Virus record (IMG/VR): IMGVR_UViG_3300034072_001479
Span: 1-43,225 of that record
Length of the DNA: 43,225 nucleotides
From: a virus
Strand: one strand, 5' to 3'
Shown: positions 7,113 to 13,564 of the stretch, piece after piece
Layout of the letters: every line of letters begins with the position of its first letter
How positions within the stretch are numbered: position 1 is the first letter of the stretch
Position numbers and translations under genes: made by a program
Notes under the pieces: generated by a model
What the model was told of the DNA's origin: nothing
The model's database searches: none
What the model saw: only the letters and a program-made list of their open reading frames with translations

Positions 7113-7762
7113 ATATAACCGTATCCTTTTTTTGTTATTCCTCTTAAATTAGCTGTTATAGTAGTTGGGTCACATCCAAGATATGCAGCTGCTACTTTTG
7201 TACCCTCCCATTCTTTAATAAAATTACCTTCTAAATCATATTGTAAAATGGGTTTCTGTTGCTGTTTAGCCCATGTTTTATAATCTCTATTAGGTGTTTT
7301 TCCTTTTTTCCCTTCGGATATTTTACGTTTAGTTTCTTCAGAGATATTTTGTTTAGCTTTACTTATATTTTGTTTATGTTCTTCTGTTTTAGGTTTTCTA
7401 AGTTTTTGTTTTGTTTCTTCAGAGCGTTTTTTACCTTTGGCCCCTTCAGAAATTCTCTGTTTTGTTTCTTCACTCCTAGGTCCTCCACTACTATCAAAAT
7501 AATCACAATTTAAACCATCTTCTACTGAGGTGTAATATTTTTTCCAATAGTATTCTCTTTCATGTAGTTGTTCTTTTAAGCATTCTTCAATAACTTCAAA
7601 TGTATGGTTTTCTACACCATACCCTTTTAATGAATTTAAAATTTTCCTTCCAGCTGAGCGTTTGGCTAATCTTTTATATTCTTTAAATCTTCGTTCAATA
7701 TTAATACTTTGCCCAATATAAACTTTACCTTTTGGGTTTGTAATTTTATATATTCCTACCAT
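7091..7762 (-). CDS. GIY-YIG homing endonuclease
   Basis: N-terminal nuclease domain MVGIYKITNPKGKVYIGQS, Lys-rich middle with several NUMOD3 repeats (SEETKQRI, SEETKQKL, SEETKRKI), then the C-terminal VAAAYLGCDPTTI and GYGYIWKRK DNA-binding motif. It is free-standing (not in an intron) and overlaps the thyA start by 22 bases, a usual place for such genes because thyA is conserved among phages. Motif ATATTTATAATAAAA precedes its start. Confidence 0.92.
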   Translation of the reverse strand: MVGIYKITNPKGKVYIGQSINIERRFKEYKRLAKRSAGRKILNSLKGYGVENHTFEVIEECLKEQLHEREYYWKKYYTSVEDGLNCDYFDSSGGPRSEETKQRISEGAKGKKRSEETKQKLRKPKTEEHKQNISKAKQNISEETKRKISEGKKGKTPNRDYKTWAKQQQKPILQYDLEGNFIKEWEGTKVAAAYLGCDPTTITANLRGITKKGYGYIWKRKTI

Positions 7763-7765
7763 ACA

Positions 7766-7780
7766 TTTTATTATAAATAT
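7766..7780 (-). promoter_or_regulatory. ATATTTATAATAAAA motif before GIY-YIG gene
   Basis: One of five exact copies (others 22622, 23402, 38896, 41046; a partial one at 24735). All lie 0-10 bases before a start codon on the minus strand and all border homing-endonuclease genes. It holds TATAAT, so it may be a promoter giving very short leaders, or a translation-start element. Confidence 0.5.
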
Positions 7781-7835
7781 ATGGAAGGGCTAGCTTTTTT
7801 ATTAGTTAGTAAAGGAAAGTTTTATTTGTTTTAGT

Positions 7836-8069
7836 TTAATATCCATAATTTACCTTGATTGCCATTGCTTGATTCTCACCTGCTTTGCCAAAATCTTTCA
7901 TCACCTCAATTGCAATGTCAGTATCTAATTGACAAATAATATTAGAGAAATATCCTAACATACTTTCCTTATCAGTTTCATATTGTGGGGGAAACTCTAA
8001 CATAAACCCCCCTATCTCTGATATGATGGTATTTACTTTACCTTGTCTTTCTTTATCTAATTTACTCAT
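7836..8069 (-). CDS. Hypothetical phage protein, 77 aa
   Basis: Starts MSKLDKERQGKVNTIISEIG; a small, mostly helical protein without known motif. Its start codon lies inside junction repeat R1, overlapping the stop of the gene at 8062-8232. Confidence 0.65.
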   Translation of the reverse strand: MSKLDKERQGKVNTIISEIGGFMLEFPPQYETDKESMLGYFSNIICQLDTDIAIEVMKDFGKAGENQAMAIKVNYGY

Positions 8070-8086
8070 CTTTGTTTTGGTTTAAT
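8062..8086 (-). repeat. Junction repeat R1 (25 bases)
   Basis: Identical to R3 (8939-8963) and R5 (9361-9385). Minus strand: AACCAAAACAAAGATGAGTAA. In one frame it encodes LNQNKDE-stop of the upstream protein, in another the start Met-Ser of the downstream protein. Confidence 0.85.
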
Positions 8087-8232
8087 CTTGGATATAACTC
8101 TTTTAAAACATCTCTAACACGTTCATTGTTGATTGCACTTTCTAATTGTTTAATGTAAGTTAGAACAGCTTCATCAACTTTGAAATGTTTGTATTCTGTT
8201 GGAGATATTTTTACTGAAATGTAGCTACTCAT
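8062..8232 (-). CDS. Hypothetical protein, 56 aa
   Basis: Read by hand: starts MSSYISVKISPTEYKHFKVD and ends LNQNKDE. Charged and helical; the N-terminus (ISVKISPTEY) recalls ribbon-helix-helix proteins, but this is weak. The stop overlaps the next start within repeat R1; its own start lies 3 bases after the stop of 8235-8636. Confidence 0.6.
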   Translation of the reverse strand: MSSYISVKISPTEYKHFKVDEAVLTYIKQLESAINNERVRDVLKELYPRLNQNKDE

Positions 8233-8234
8233 GT

Positions 8235-8636
8235 TTAACATTTTAACCCTCCTCTAAATTTCTTTTTTTCATTTACTACTTTCAATGAATCCGTACCTAT
8301 GGTATCTTCTTCCTTTTTCCCAAACATGCCTTGAGGTATCATATGGCTGGTGAGTATTTCTGAAGGGGTGCAGTATTTAACCTTCATAGGATCAGTTTCT
8401 GTTTGAATGGGTGTTTCACAAATGGGTCTAAATATGTTTGGATCAGTTTCCCAAACAGGAGTAAATGATGGTTTTATATGATAAGGATCTTTTATGTTAT
8501 CTCTGTTTGGAGTTGCTTTTTCGAATACCAAATTTAAATGATCTTTTATAATTTGGGTTTGTCTTTCGTCCAAGTTAGTTGGATTGAATATCTCCATAAA
8601 TCCTTGCAACCAATATGTAAATTGTTCTGGAGTCAT
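8235..8636 (-). CDS. Conserved phage protein of unknown function, 133 aa
   Basis: The N-terminus MTPEQFTYWLQGFMEIFNP followed by a helix IIKDHLNLVFEKATP resembles a small protein found in many phages of varied hosts; I know no function for it. The C-terminal half is Pro/Thr-rich and poorly structured, ending in a basic KKKFRGGLKC. Confidence 0.7.
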   Translation of the reverse strand: MTPEQFTYWLQGFMEIFNPTNLDERQTQIIKDHLNLVFEKATPNRDNIKDPYHIKPSFTPVWETDPNIFRPICETPIQTETDPMKVKYCTPSEILTSHMIPQGMFGKKEEDTIGTDSLKVVNEKKKFRGGLKC

Positions 8637-8648
8637 TGTTAATCTAAA

Positions 8649-8789
8649 TTATTCATTGATAATTTCTTTAAGTCTTTTAATCTCTTCGATAACATCATCA
8701 CCTAGTTCAATCTTTGACATCAGGGATAGATCAATCATCTGAATGTATAGCAGCTCGATTAGAGCGTCTTTTGCTTGTTCTTTATTCAT
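8649..8789 (-). CDS. Hypothetical protein, 46 aa
   Basis: Read by hand: MNKEQAKDALIELLYIQMID, then EELKRL-type helices; a small acidic helical protein. Start lies in junction repeat R2 and overlaps the stop of the gene before it (GATGAATAA). Confidence 0.55.
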   Translation of the reverse strand: MNKEQAKDALIELLYIQMIDLSLMSKIELGDDVIEEIKRLKEIINE

Positions 8790-8800
8790 CTTTGTTTAAT
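8782..8800 (-). repeat. Junction repeat R2 (short form)
   Basis: Shorter version of the 25-base junction (missing the CAAAAC part): encodes LNKDE-stop of the upstream gene and the ATG of the gene at 8649-8789. Confidence 0.7.
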
Positions 8801-8946
8801 CTTTTTTCAATAATGGATTCGAGTTCTGCTGTTATTTCATTTTCAATATTATCATCAAGGTTATACCACCAATCATCAAACCCATTTCTATCACACAATG
8901 AATCTATGATTTCTAAAACGCATTTTTTGATTTCTAATTTACTCAT
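8782..8946 (-). CDS. Hypothetical protein, 54 aa
   Basis: Read by hand: MSKLEIKKCVLEIIDSLCDR, then NGFDDWWYNLDD, ending EKRLNKDE. Helical and acidic with a Trp pair; no family recognised. Both ends lie in junction repeats (R3 at the start, R2 at the stop). Confidence 0.6.
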   Translation of the reverse strand: MSKLEIKKCVLEIIDSLCDRNGFDDWWYNLDDNIENEITAELESIIEKRLNKDE

Positions 8947-8963
8947 CTTTGTTTTGGTTTAAT
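8939..8963 (-). repeat. Junction repeat R3 (25 bases)
   Basis: Exact copy of R1 and R5, joining the gene at 8939-9163 to that at 8782-8946. Confidence 0.85.
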
Positions 8964-9163
8964 GCCTCTAATATACTTTGTAAAAAAGGTAAAGACAAAT
9001 CTTGAAGAGTAGTCGTTTGTTCACTTCCACAATGGTTAGACATCAAAACCATCCAATCACAATCTCTTTGATGTATTCTTATACCTTCAATCTCTATTTC
9101 AAATGCTGAAATGTCTTTTATGTGAAAATCATAATCTATTTCTGGGTGTCTATAAATTCTCAT
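8939..9163 (-). CDS. Hypothetical protein, 74 aa
   Basis: Starts MRIYRHPEIDYDFHIKDISA and has alternating beta strands (FEIEIEGIRIHQRD) then a helix ending in LNQNKDE. No known family. Start and stop both lie in junction repeats. Confidence 0.6.
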   Translation of the reverse strand: MRIYRHPEIDYDFHIKDISAFEIEIEGIRIHQRDCDWMVLMSNHCGSEQTTTLQDLSLPFLQSILEALNQNKDE

Positions 9164-9368
9164 CTTTGTTTTGGTTAAAATAAATTATATGTCTTTTAGA
9201 TATTGGATGTTCATTACCTTTTGAATCTCTAACCATATACAACCCTGATTTGGTTTTTCTTATAATGGTAAAGATTTCTTCATTTCTATAATTTCTCCAA
9301 GGTTGTGACATTCTTAGATCTCTCCCAAAATCAATTGTAGTTTCTTTTCCGATATATTCTTTACTCAT
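9150..9368 (-). CDS. Hypothetical protein, 72 aa
   Basis: Starts MSKEYIGKETTIDFGRD; the pattern of short strands (IFTIIRKTKSGLYMVRDSKG) suggests a small beta-barrel. It ends NQNKDENL because repeat R4 differs slightly and lets the frame run two codons further, overlapping the next gene by 14 bases. Confidence 0.6.
   Translation of the reverse strand: MSKEYIGKETTIDFGRDLRMSQPWRNYRNEEIFTIIRKTKSGLYMVRDSKGNEHPISKRHIIYFNQNKDENL
9159..9178 (-). repeat. Junction repeat R4 (variant)
   Basis: Minus strand TTAACCAAAACAAAGATGAG; as R1 but with a different base after it, so the upstream frame does not stop at once. Holds the start codon of 8939-9163. Confidence 0.75.
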
Positions 9369-9385
9369 CTTTGTTTTGGTTTAAT
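9361..9385 (-). repeat. Junction repeat R5 (25 bases)
   Basis: Exact copy of R1 and R3. Ends the protein at 9361-9765 with LNQNKDE and starts that at 9150-9368. Confidence 0.85.
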
Positions 9386-9765
9386 TCTTCAATTATGTTG
9401 TCCAGACTCTTCTTCACTTTCACACCCGATCTTCTCTTAATTGACTGTGCTCTCTTCTCTTGAACCTCATTGAACTGTTCTCGGAGTTTATCTTCGGTTT
9501 TCTCTGCTATCTTGATCTCATACTGATAGACACTGTTGATGATGGTCATTTTACCATGCTCAAGAATGGCTAATATTTCACGTTTAGAGTTTTCAATCAA
9601 ACGTTCCGAGGATAAAGGTGCACTAACCAATTGACTATCCTGCTCTTTGAGTAGTGTTAAAAATATGTTCACCCCTTTTTGTTCGATTGGGTCGGGAGAA
9701 GTGATTTCGCGTTTAGATGCGCGTTTTTTAACCTTATGTCGTAACCATCTTTGTTTTATTCTCAT
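9361..9765 (-). CDS. Hypothetical coiled-coil protein, 134 aa
   Basis: Strongly basic N-terminus (MRIKQRWLRHKVKKRASKRE), then a long helical part (residues about 55-125) rich in Glu, Lys and Arg that should form a coiled coil. Ends LNQNKDE in repeat R5. No family recognised; the basic start could bind nucleic acid. Confidence 0.6.
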   Translation of the reverse strand: MRIKQRWLRHKVKKRASKREITSPDPIEQKGVNIFLTLLKEQDSQLVSAPLSSERLIENSKREILAILEHGKMTIINSVYQYEIKIAEKTEDKLREQFNEVQEKRAQSIKRRSGVKVKKSLDNIIEELNQNKDE

Positions 9766-9766
9766 G

Positions 9767-10009
9767 TTAATCTAAGTTTAATCCATATGATTCGAGGATA
9801 CCTCGTATCTCTTCTCTCAGCTTATCTGCAACCTCAACCTCTTCGGAAGATGCTTCCTCATTATGACTGATTATTGATGTGCCATACTTTGTTGTTGACC
9901 TTAATAACTGGTCTAAATCCCACATTGCAAGTTTCCATTTGTAACCATCTAAAGCATCTCTTGCTTCTTGTTGCTCTTCTATTCCATCAAATTCTAGAGT
10001 TATTTTCAT
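9767..10009 (-). CDS. Conserved small phage protein, 80 aa
   Basis: MKITLEFDGIEEQQEARDAL followed by GYKWKLAMWDLDQLLRS and an acidic helix ending ESYGLNLD. This layout (short acidic strand, Trp-containing helix, LR..K.G) occurs in small proteins of many phages; the function is unknown to me. Its first 20 codons are nearly identical in DNA to the gene at 16042-16200. First gene after promoter P4. Confidence 0.7.
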   Translation of the reverse strand: MKITLEFDGIEEQQEARDALDGYKWKLAMWDLDQLLRSTTKYGTSIISHNEEASSEEVEVADKLREEIRGILESYGLNLD

Positions 10010-10026
10010 TGTTCTTTCTTTTATAC

Positions 10027-10058
10027 TTTAATATACGAAAAATATTTTAAGAATCCAA
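10027..10058 (-). promoter_or_regulatory. Phage promoter P4
   Basis: TTGGATTC ... TTTTTCGTATATTAAAG with a 20-base spacer, 18 bases before the start at 10009. The TTG overlaps the last codons of the gene at 10047. Likely drives the run of small genes down to 7836. Confidence 0.85.
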
Positions 10059-10268
10059 ATCCTCTAACCCATCCATCAAAGTAACATCCCAATCAGACAT
10101 ATCATCATCTGTATGTGATTTTATAGCGTTAATTAAATCCTGTAATGGAAATCGTATAGGACCATATTCACCATCCGAACAATCAAATTCAACCATATCA
10201 TCTTCTAGGGTTAAATATGTCTTACGACTCCAGGCAGCATTGCCTTTATACACTGTTGTTCGTTTCAT
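10047..10268 (-). CDS. Hypothetical protein, 73 aa
   Basis: MKRTTVYKGNAAWSRKTYLT, then an acidic C-terminal half (DDDMSDWDVTLMDGLEDLDS). Looks like a small beta protein with an acidic tail; DNA-mimic behaviour is possible but not shown. Start overlaps the previous stop by 4 bases. Confidence 0.6.
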   Translation of the reverse strand: MKRTTVYKGNAAWSRKTYLTLEDDMVEFDCSDGEYGPIRFPLQDLINAIKSHTDDDMSDWDVTLMDGLEDLDS

Positions 10269-10504
10269 TGTATTTTTTTATATGTAACTGATTTTACTTC
10301 CTGGAGTTTTTTTTGCTCATAATATTCAAGATAATCTTTTGCTGCCCTAATTGCCTCTTCTTCTGTGAGAATGTCTTTATATATGTCTTCCCATACAATC
10401 TGTGGGCGTTTAATCCAACCTCCTGTTATTTTAAGATTGGCTTGCTGAACACCATAACTTTTTTCTCCATTATTTAAAGTTGATATTTTAATTCTGAGCT
10501 CCAT
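10265..10504 (-). CDS. Hypothetical protein, 79 aa
   Basis: Starts MELRIKISTLNNGEKSYGVQ; strands followed by a helix with EEEAIRAAKDYLEYY-like pattern (TEEEAIRAAKDYLEYYEQKK). Unrecognised; coupled to its neighbours. Confidence 0.6.
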   Translation of the reverse strand: MELRIKISTLNNGEKSYGVQQANLKITGGWIKRPQIVWEDIYKDILTEEEAIRAAKDYLEYYEQKKLQEVKSVTYKKIQ

Positions 10505-10511
10505 TTTATTT

Positions 10512-10766
10512 TTATTTATAAACAGTCGGTCCTTTATGTGGAATAAACTTTTTCATCATGAAAAATATGTTTTGATATTCTTTTAACCTATCTCTTAGTT
10601 CATTTGAATATTTATCTTTTTTGCTAATCACATAAACAAGAAAATTTAATTTCTCCTCGATAGTGATGTTTTGTAAAGATCTCGGTAGTTCTTTGTTAGG
10701 ATCTTGCAAATGTTCAAGTATTTTAATACCATTTTCATACTTGTAATCTCGATTATGAAATGCCAT
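10512..10766 (-). CDS. Hypothetical protein, 84 aa
   Basis: Starts MAFHNRDYKYENGIKILEHL; basic, helical, with a central IEEKLNFLVYVISKKDKY segment. No motif known. In the operon downstream of the metallophosphatase. Confidence 0.6.
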   Translation of the reverse strand: MAFHNRDYKYENGIKILEHLQDPNKELPRSLQNITIEEKLNFLVYVISKKDKYSNELRDRLKEYQNIFFMMKKFIPHKGPTVYK

Positions 10767-10770
10767 TTTG

Positions 10771-10995
10771 TTAACTTCTTATAAAACGATTAGTAGTATA
10801 TTCTTTACCTTCAACTGGTATCTTATCATACCATTCACTGTAGGGACGAGCGTGCCATCCTCCAAATGAAAGTGAACGATAAATTACAAGTTCTTCATTT
10901 GTTTCTGTATGATTACACATACAAACTATTTCATATTGGCCACCTTTATAATGTAGCCATCTTTCTCCTGGTTGTGGGTAGTGCATATTTTTCAT
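10771..10995 (-). CDS. DUF1653 domain protein
   Basis: 74 residues with the DUF1653 pattern: PGERWLHYKGGQYEIVCMCN, then ETNEELVIYRSL, RPYSEWYDKIP and a final TNRFIRS. DUF1653 is a small beta-rich domain found in bacteria and phages without a known reaction. Starts two bases after the phosphatase gene's stop region, so part of the same operon. Confidence 0.8.
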   Translation of the reverse strand: MKNMHYPQPGERWLHYKGGQYEIVCMCNHTETNEELVIYRSLSFGGWHARPYSEWYDKIPVEGKEYTTNRFIRS

Positions 10996-10996
10996 C

Positions 10997-11794
10997 TTAA
11001 ATATATTTTACAATTGTACAATAATCAACACTAAATTCACCATCTACCTCAACAAGATATTCACCAGATGGTAAGGTATCAATATAATAATATTTACCAC
11101 CTGTAGTTTTACCTTTAATATCAATAGAATTCTGTACTGTATGTCCTACGATTTGGGTATACATTTTCTTTATATCTTCGTTTTTGTTTGCTCGTTGTAA
11201 TGAGTTAGGTCGAATCCAAATTGGTGATTGTTCTTCATTGTTACCATACCCATCAACAAACCCCATATACCGGTCCACATAAGAGTTAAATGTAAACTCG
11301 TTTGGTTTGTATTTAAACAAGGCATTCAAAAACTCTGCTACATGAGATTCATCTCCATAATCATGTGTCCAATAACCAACATCTTTTAAAAACTTCGCAC
11401 TTACACCAGCGTGTGTACACAATCTACGATTAATAGTTGTACCCAAAGAAACTGCCATTTGAAACATATCTTCGTTTTCTCTAAAGAATTGCTCAAACTG
11501 AAACATCATGGTAGGTTGGAATCCTGAAGTTCCTCCTCTATCTTTTACACCTGGCCAATAATGGATGTCGTGGTTGCCAATGAGCAGGTATACTTTTTTG
11601 GATGGGTCTAGTTCTTGAAATTTTTTAAACTCTACTATGTCTTGAGCATTACGGAGTTGGGTTAACCCTGCTAGATCATAAGAATCAAAATAGTCTCCTA
11701 TGAAAACAATATTGTCGGCATCACCATGCTTTTCAACAATTTGTTTCCAAACATCAAGACCGTGAATATCTCCTATGTAAATGTTTTTAGACAT
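10997..11794 (-). CDS. Calcineurin-like metallophosphatase
   Basis: All metal-binding motifs of the family are visible in order: GDIHG (residues 8-12), GDYFDS (about 33-38), GNHD (about 73), then THAG (about 127) and GHT (about 218). Such phage enzymes are Ser/Thr or nucleotide (ApaH/PrpE-like) phosphatases; the substrate is not clear. Normal length at 265 residues. It is the first gene after promoter-like sequence at 11815. Confidence 0.9.
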   Translation of the reverse strand: MSKNIYIGDIHGLDVWKQIVEKHGDADNIVFIGDYFDSYDLAGLTQLRNAQDIVEFKKFQELDPSKKVYLLIGNHDIHYWPGVKDRGGTSGFQPTMMFQFEQFFRENEDMFQMAVSLGTTINRRLCTHAGVSAKFLKDVGYWTHDYGDESHVAEFLNALFKYKPNEFTFNSYVDRYMGFVDGYGNNEEQSPIWIRPNSLQRANKNEDIKKMYTQIVGHTVQNSIDIKGKTTGGKYYYIDTLPSGEYLVEVDGEFSVDYCTIVKYI

Positions 11795-11814
11795 ATTTTC
11801 CTTTTCTTTTTATA

Positions 11815-11846
11815 CTATAATATATAAAAAATATTTTAAATATCAA
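11815..11846 (-). promoter_or_regulatory. Weak phage promoter P5
   Basis: TTG, 19 bases, TATATTATAG; lacks the usual TTTCG before the box. Lies 21 bases before the phosphatase start and overlaps the recombinase stop. Confidence 0.5.
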
Positions 11847-12640
11847 ATGGGAAGATTAACTTTGTTTAAAAGTTGATTTGAAACGTGTGTATAAATCTCT
11901 GTTGTTTTGGAGGAGGAATGACCTGCAATTTTTTGGATAATTCTTAGATCTGTTCCATTTTCCAAAAGATTAGTAAAACTAGAATGTCTTAGAGTATGAA
12001 TAGATGAGTTTGGATCAATATAACGTTTATACATTTTTTGACAACTCCCTACAGAATATTTTCTTCCCTTTTGACCATTGAATAAATACTCTTTTGGTTT
12101 ATATTCTAAAAAATATTTTCTCAACATTTCTAGTACTGTTTGTGATAATGGTACTATTCTATCTTTTCTTCCTTTGGCATTTTTAATATGGATTAACATT
12201 CGCTTAGAATCAATATCTTCTATTTTAAGATTAACTATTTCGGAAACACGGAGTCCAACTGAAAATGTTAGGGTAAGGATTGTTTTGTGTTTTAAATTTT
12301 TGATTTTGTTAAGTTGGGATTTGATAAATTCGCTATCAATAACTCTAGGTAGTTTCTTTTCATTCCTGGGTCGTTCTACTTTGGATAGGTGTACATCTTT
12401 CTTATTCAGGACATATTTAGCAAATAATTTCAAACATCCAATATATTGATTTTGTTGAGAGGTGGATGTGAAGTTATATGATTCCAAAAACTTAACAATC
12501 TGATTTGTTGTAATTTGGTATGGGTCTTTTATGTTGTTATGTTGTAGAAAAGTCTTAAGATATGATTTATACACATCAATTGTTCGAGGTGAATAATTTT
12601 TGTATCTTAATTTTTCTGTAAAAATTTCAAGAATCTTCAT
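11843..12640 (-). CDS. Tyrosine recombinase, integron-integrase-like candidate
   Basis: 265 residues with an N-terminal SAM-like core-binding domain (LRYKNYSPRTIDVYKSYLKT) and a catalytic domain holding all key residues: Arg in GLRVSEI, Lys in KNAKGRKDRIVPL, HTLRHS, and His/Tyr in AGHSSSKTTEIYTH. It lies next to the cassette array and on the same strand, at its downstream end. It lacks the extra roughly 20-residue insert typical of IntI between the Lys and HxLRH, so by itself it reads as XerC/D-like; the neighbouring attC sites are what suggest an integron role. Its ATG lies directly after a GTTACAA sequence. Confidence 0.9.
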   Translation of the reverse strand: MKILEIFTEKLRYKNYSPRTIDVYKSYLKTFLQHNNIKDPYQITTNQIVKFLESYNFTSTSQQNQYIGCLKLFAKYVLNKKDVHLSKVERPRNEKKLPRVIDSEFIKSQLNKIKNLKHKTILTLTFSVGLRVSEIVNLKIEDIDSKRMLIHIKNAKGRKDRIVPLSQTVLEMLRKYFLEYKPKEYLFNGQKGRKYSVGSCQKMYKRYIDPNSSIHTLRHSSFTNLLENGTDLRIIQKIAGHSSSKTTEIYTHVSNQLLNKVNLPI

Positions 12641-12701
12641 TTGTAACTAGTTGATTTTTAATGAGTTAAATGTGGTTACATATATATAAGAGTTATAAAA
12701 C
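12641..12701 (-). other. Degenerate attC-like site of cassette 6
   Basis: Right after the stop of the gene at 12703 the minus strand reads GTTTTATAAC, which is the reverse complement of that cassette's own first bases (GTTATAGAAC) with one mismatch, as expected for an R'' site. A GTTACAA candidate R' lies at 12641-12647, immediately before the recombinase ATG. Inner pairing (TGTAAC/GTTACA) is poor, so the site may be decayed. Confidence 0.4.
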
Positions 12702-12702
12702 A

Positions 12703-12834
12703 TTAAGGTTTAACTTTCTTCAATGCTCTAATTTTTCGCTTACGTGTATTTGTGTAAGATTTAATTGCTTTTCTGTCTTCCACATCTAAGTGTTTTAACT
12801 TTTCCAAATGTGGTGCTTTATGTTTTATTTTCAT
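12703..12834 (-). CDS. Cassette 6: basic small protein, 43 aa
   Basis: MKIKHKAPHLEKLKHLDVED, then RKAIKSYTNTRKRKIRALKK: very basic and helical, possibly nucleic-acid binding. It starts 19 bases after the GTTATAG end of the previous attC. Not recognised. Confidence 0.55.
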   Translation of the reverse strand: MKIKHKAPHLEKLKHLDVEDRKAIKSYTNTRKRKIRALKKVKP

Positions 12835-12846
12835 AATATTAACGTT

Positions 12847-12968
12847 CTATAACAACAAATATAAAACATTGCTGTCGTGGTTTCTATATATTATACGTTT
12901 AATTTCAAATTTTATTACATTTATTTACATTCGTGTTGCAACGTTTTATATTTGCAAACGTTATGTGC
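12847..12968 (-). other. attC site 5
   Basis: 122 bases on the minus strand from GCACATAAC to GTTATAG. Arms TTTGCAAATATAAAACGTTG and the matching CAATGTTTTATATTTG pair with one mismatch; the AT-rich centre is about 60 bases. Begins 5 bases after the stop of the gene at 12973. Confidence 0.8.
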
Positions 12969-12972
12969 AAGG

Positions 12973-13221
12973 CTACGGAAGGAATACCACATCAACTTTG
13001 TCGCCCTGTTTTATTCTACCTTCCATCTTTGAATATTGGTAAGGTAGTTTCAATTTCAAATAACCGTGATTGCTTTCTACTGTAAATCCACTTTCTTCAA
13101 CTGTAAATTCAAGTGCGTTATTTCTTCTCAATCCATCTGTAATAATGGTTATTTGTTCAATAGCTTCTTGTTTTGTAATTTCGTGGCTACAAAGTTTTTC
13201 AATTATTTCTTTTACTTTCAT
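12973..13221 (-). CDS. Cassette 5: hypothetical protein, 82 aa
   Basis: Starts MKVKEIIEKLCSHEITKQEA (helical) and continues with a beta-rich part (LEFTVEESGFTVESNHGYLK, then GDKVDVVFLP). Unknown family; the second half looks like a small beta barrel. Starts 45 bases inside the cassette. Typical of integron cassette genes, which are mostly unknown. Confidence 0.7.
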   Translation of the reverse strand: MKVKEIIEKLCSHEITKQEAIEQITIITDGLRRNNALEFTVEESGFTVESNHGYLKLKLPYQYSKMEGRIKQGDKVDVVFLP

Positions 13222-13258
13222 CGTTTCAAATTAAATTTAGTGCTGATAAACCGCCCAG

Positions 13259-13325
13259 CACATAACAGCGGTTTGGCGCAATCACAATCATATTCGAGGT
13301 GCGCCAAGCCTCAAAACGTTAGGCA
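13259..13325 (-). other. attC site 4
   Basis: 67 bases, minus strand GCCTAAC ... GTTATGTGC. Arms GGCTTGGCGCA / TGCGCCAAACC with a short loop; GC-rich against the AT-rich genome. R'' GCCTAAC matches the RYYYAAC consensus and contains the stop codon of the gene at 13319. Confidence 0.85.
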
Positions 13326-13453
13326 CAATAACCCCAGAATAACCATCTATATATTTTAGGGTCACCTTGTTTCCACGTTATTCTATTGAGCCATACTGGT
13401 CTCCAATATTGATACCATGCTCTTGGTGCGTGTTTATGTATCCAAATTTTCAT
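13319..13453 (-). CDS. Cassette 4: Trp-rich small protein, 44 aa
   Basis: MKIWIHKHAPRAWYQYWRPV then a Trp/Arg-rich tail ending FWGYCA. The stop TAA is part of the attC core GCCTAAC. Seven Trp in 44 residues is unusual; it may insert in membranes or be a chance frame, but the cassette has no other gene. Confidence 0.5.
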   Translation of the reverse strand: MKIWIHKHAPRAWYQYWRPVWLNRITWKQGDPKIYRWLFWGYCA

Positions 13454-13468
13454 ATTATAAATTACTGT

Positions 13469-13564
13469 GCCTAACAACGTATATAATGGATACGCCAATA
13501 AGCGGTTTTACATTTATTTAAATTTATCGGTGGCGTACCCATCATATACGCAGCCGTTAGTGGC
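13469..13564 (-). other. attC site 3 (best example)
   Basis: 96 bases, minus strand CACTAAC ... GTTAGGC. R' GTTAGGC fits GTTRRRY exactly. The arms GCGTATATGATGGGTACGCC and its partner GGCGTATCCATTATATACG pair over about 20 bases with two mismatches and a few unpaired bases; a 22-base AT-rich centre separates them. Confidence 0.9.

Noticed and set aside
7766-7780. T4-type late promoter (TATAAATA) on the plus strand
   Set aside because: The plus strand has no supported gene downstream at any copy, so a rightward late promoter has nothing to drive; the motif is kept as a minus-strand element of unknown role.
8062-9385. CRISPR array
   Set aside because: The 25-base repeats are spaced by 400-850 bases holding full genes; they are gene junctions, not repeat-spacer units.
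12078-12449. Plus-strand frame of 123 codons inside the recombinase
   Set aside because: Antisense shadow of a gene with all catalytic residues; composition Phe/Ser/Leu-rich as expected for antisense of an AT-rich gene.
13066-13359. Plus-strand frame of 97 codons in the cassette array
   Set aside because: It crosses attC site 4 and parts of two minus-strand genes; no plausible domain, no upstream signals, and attC arms explain its sequence.
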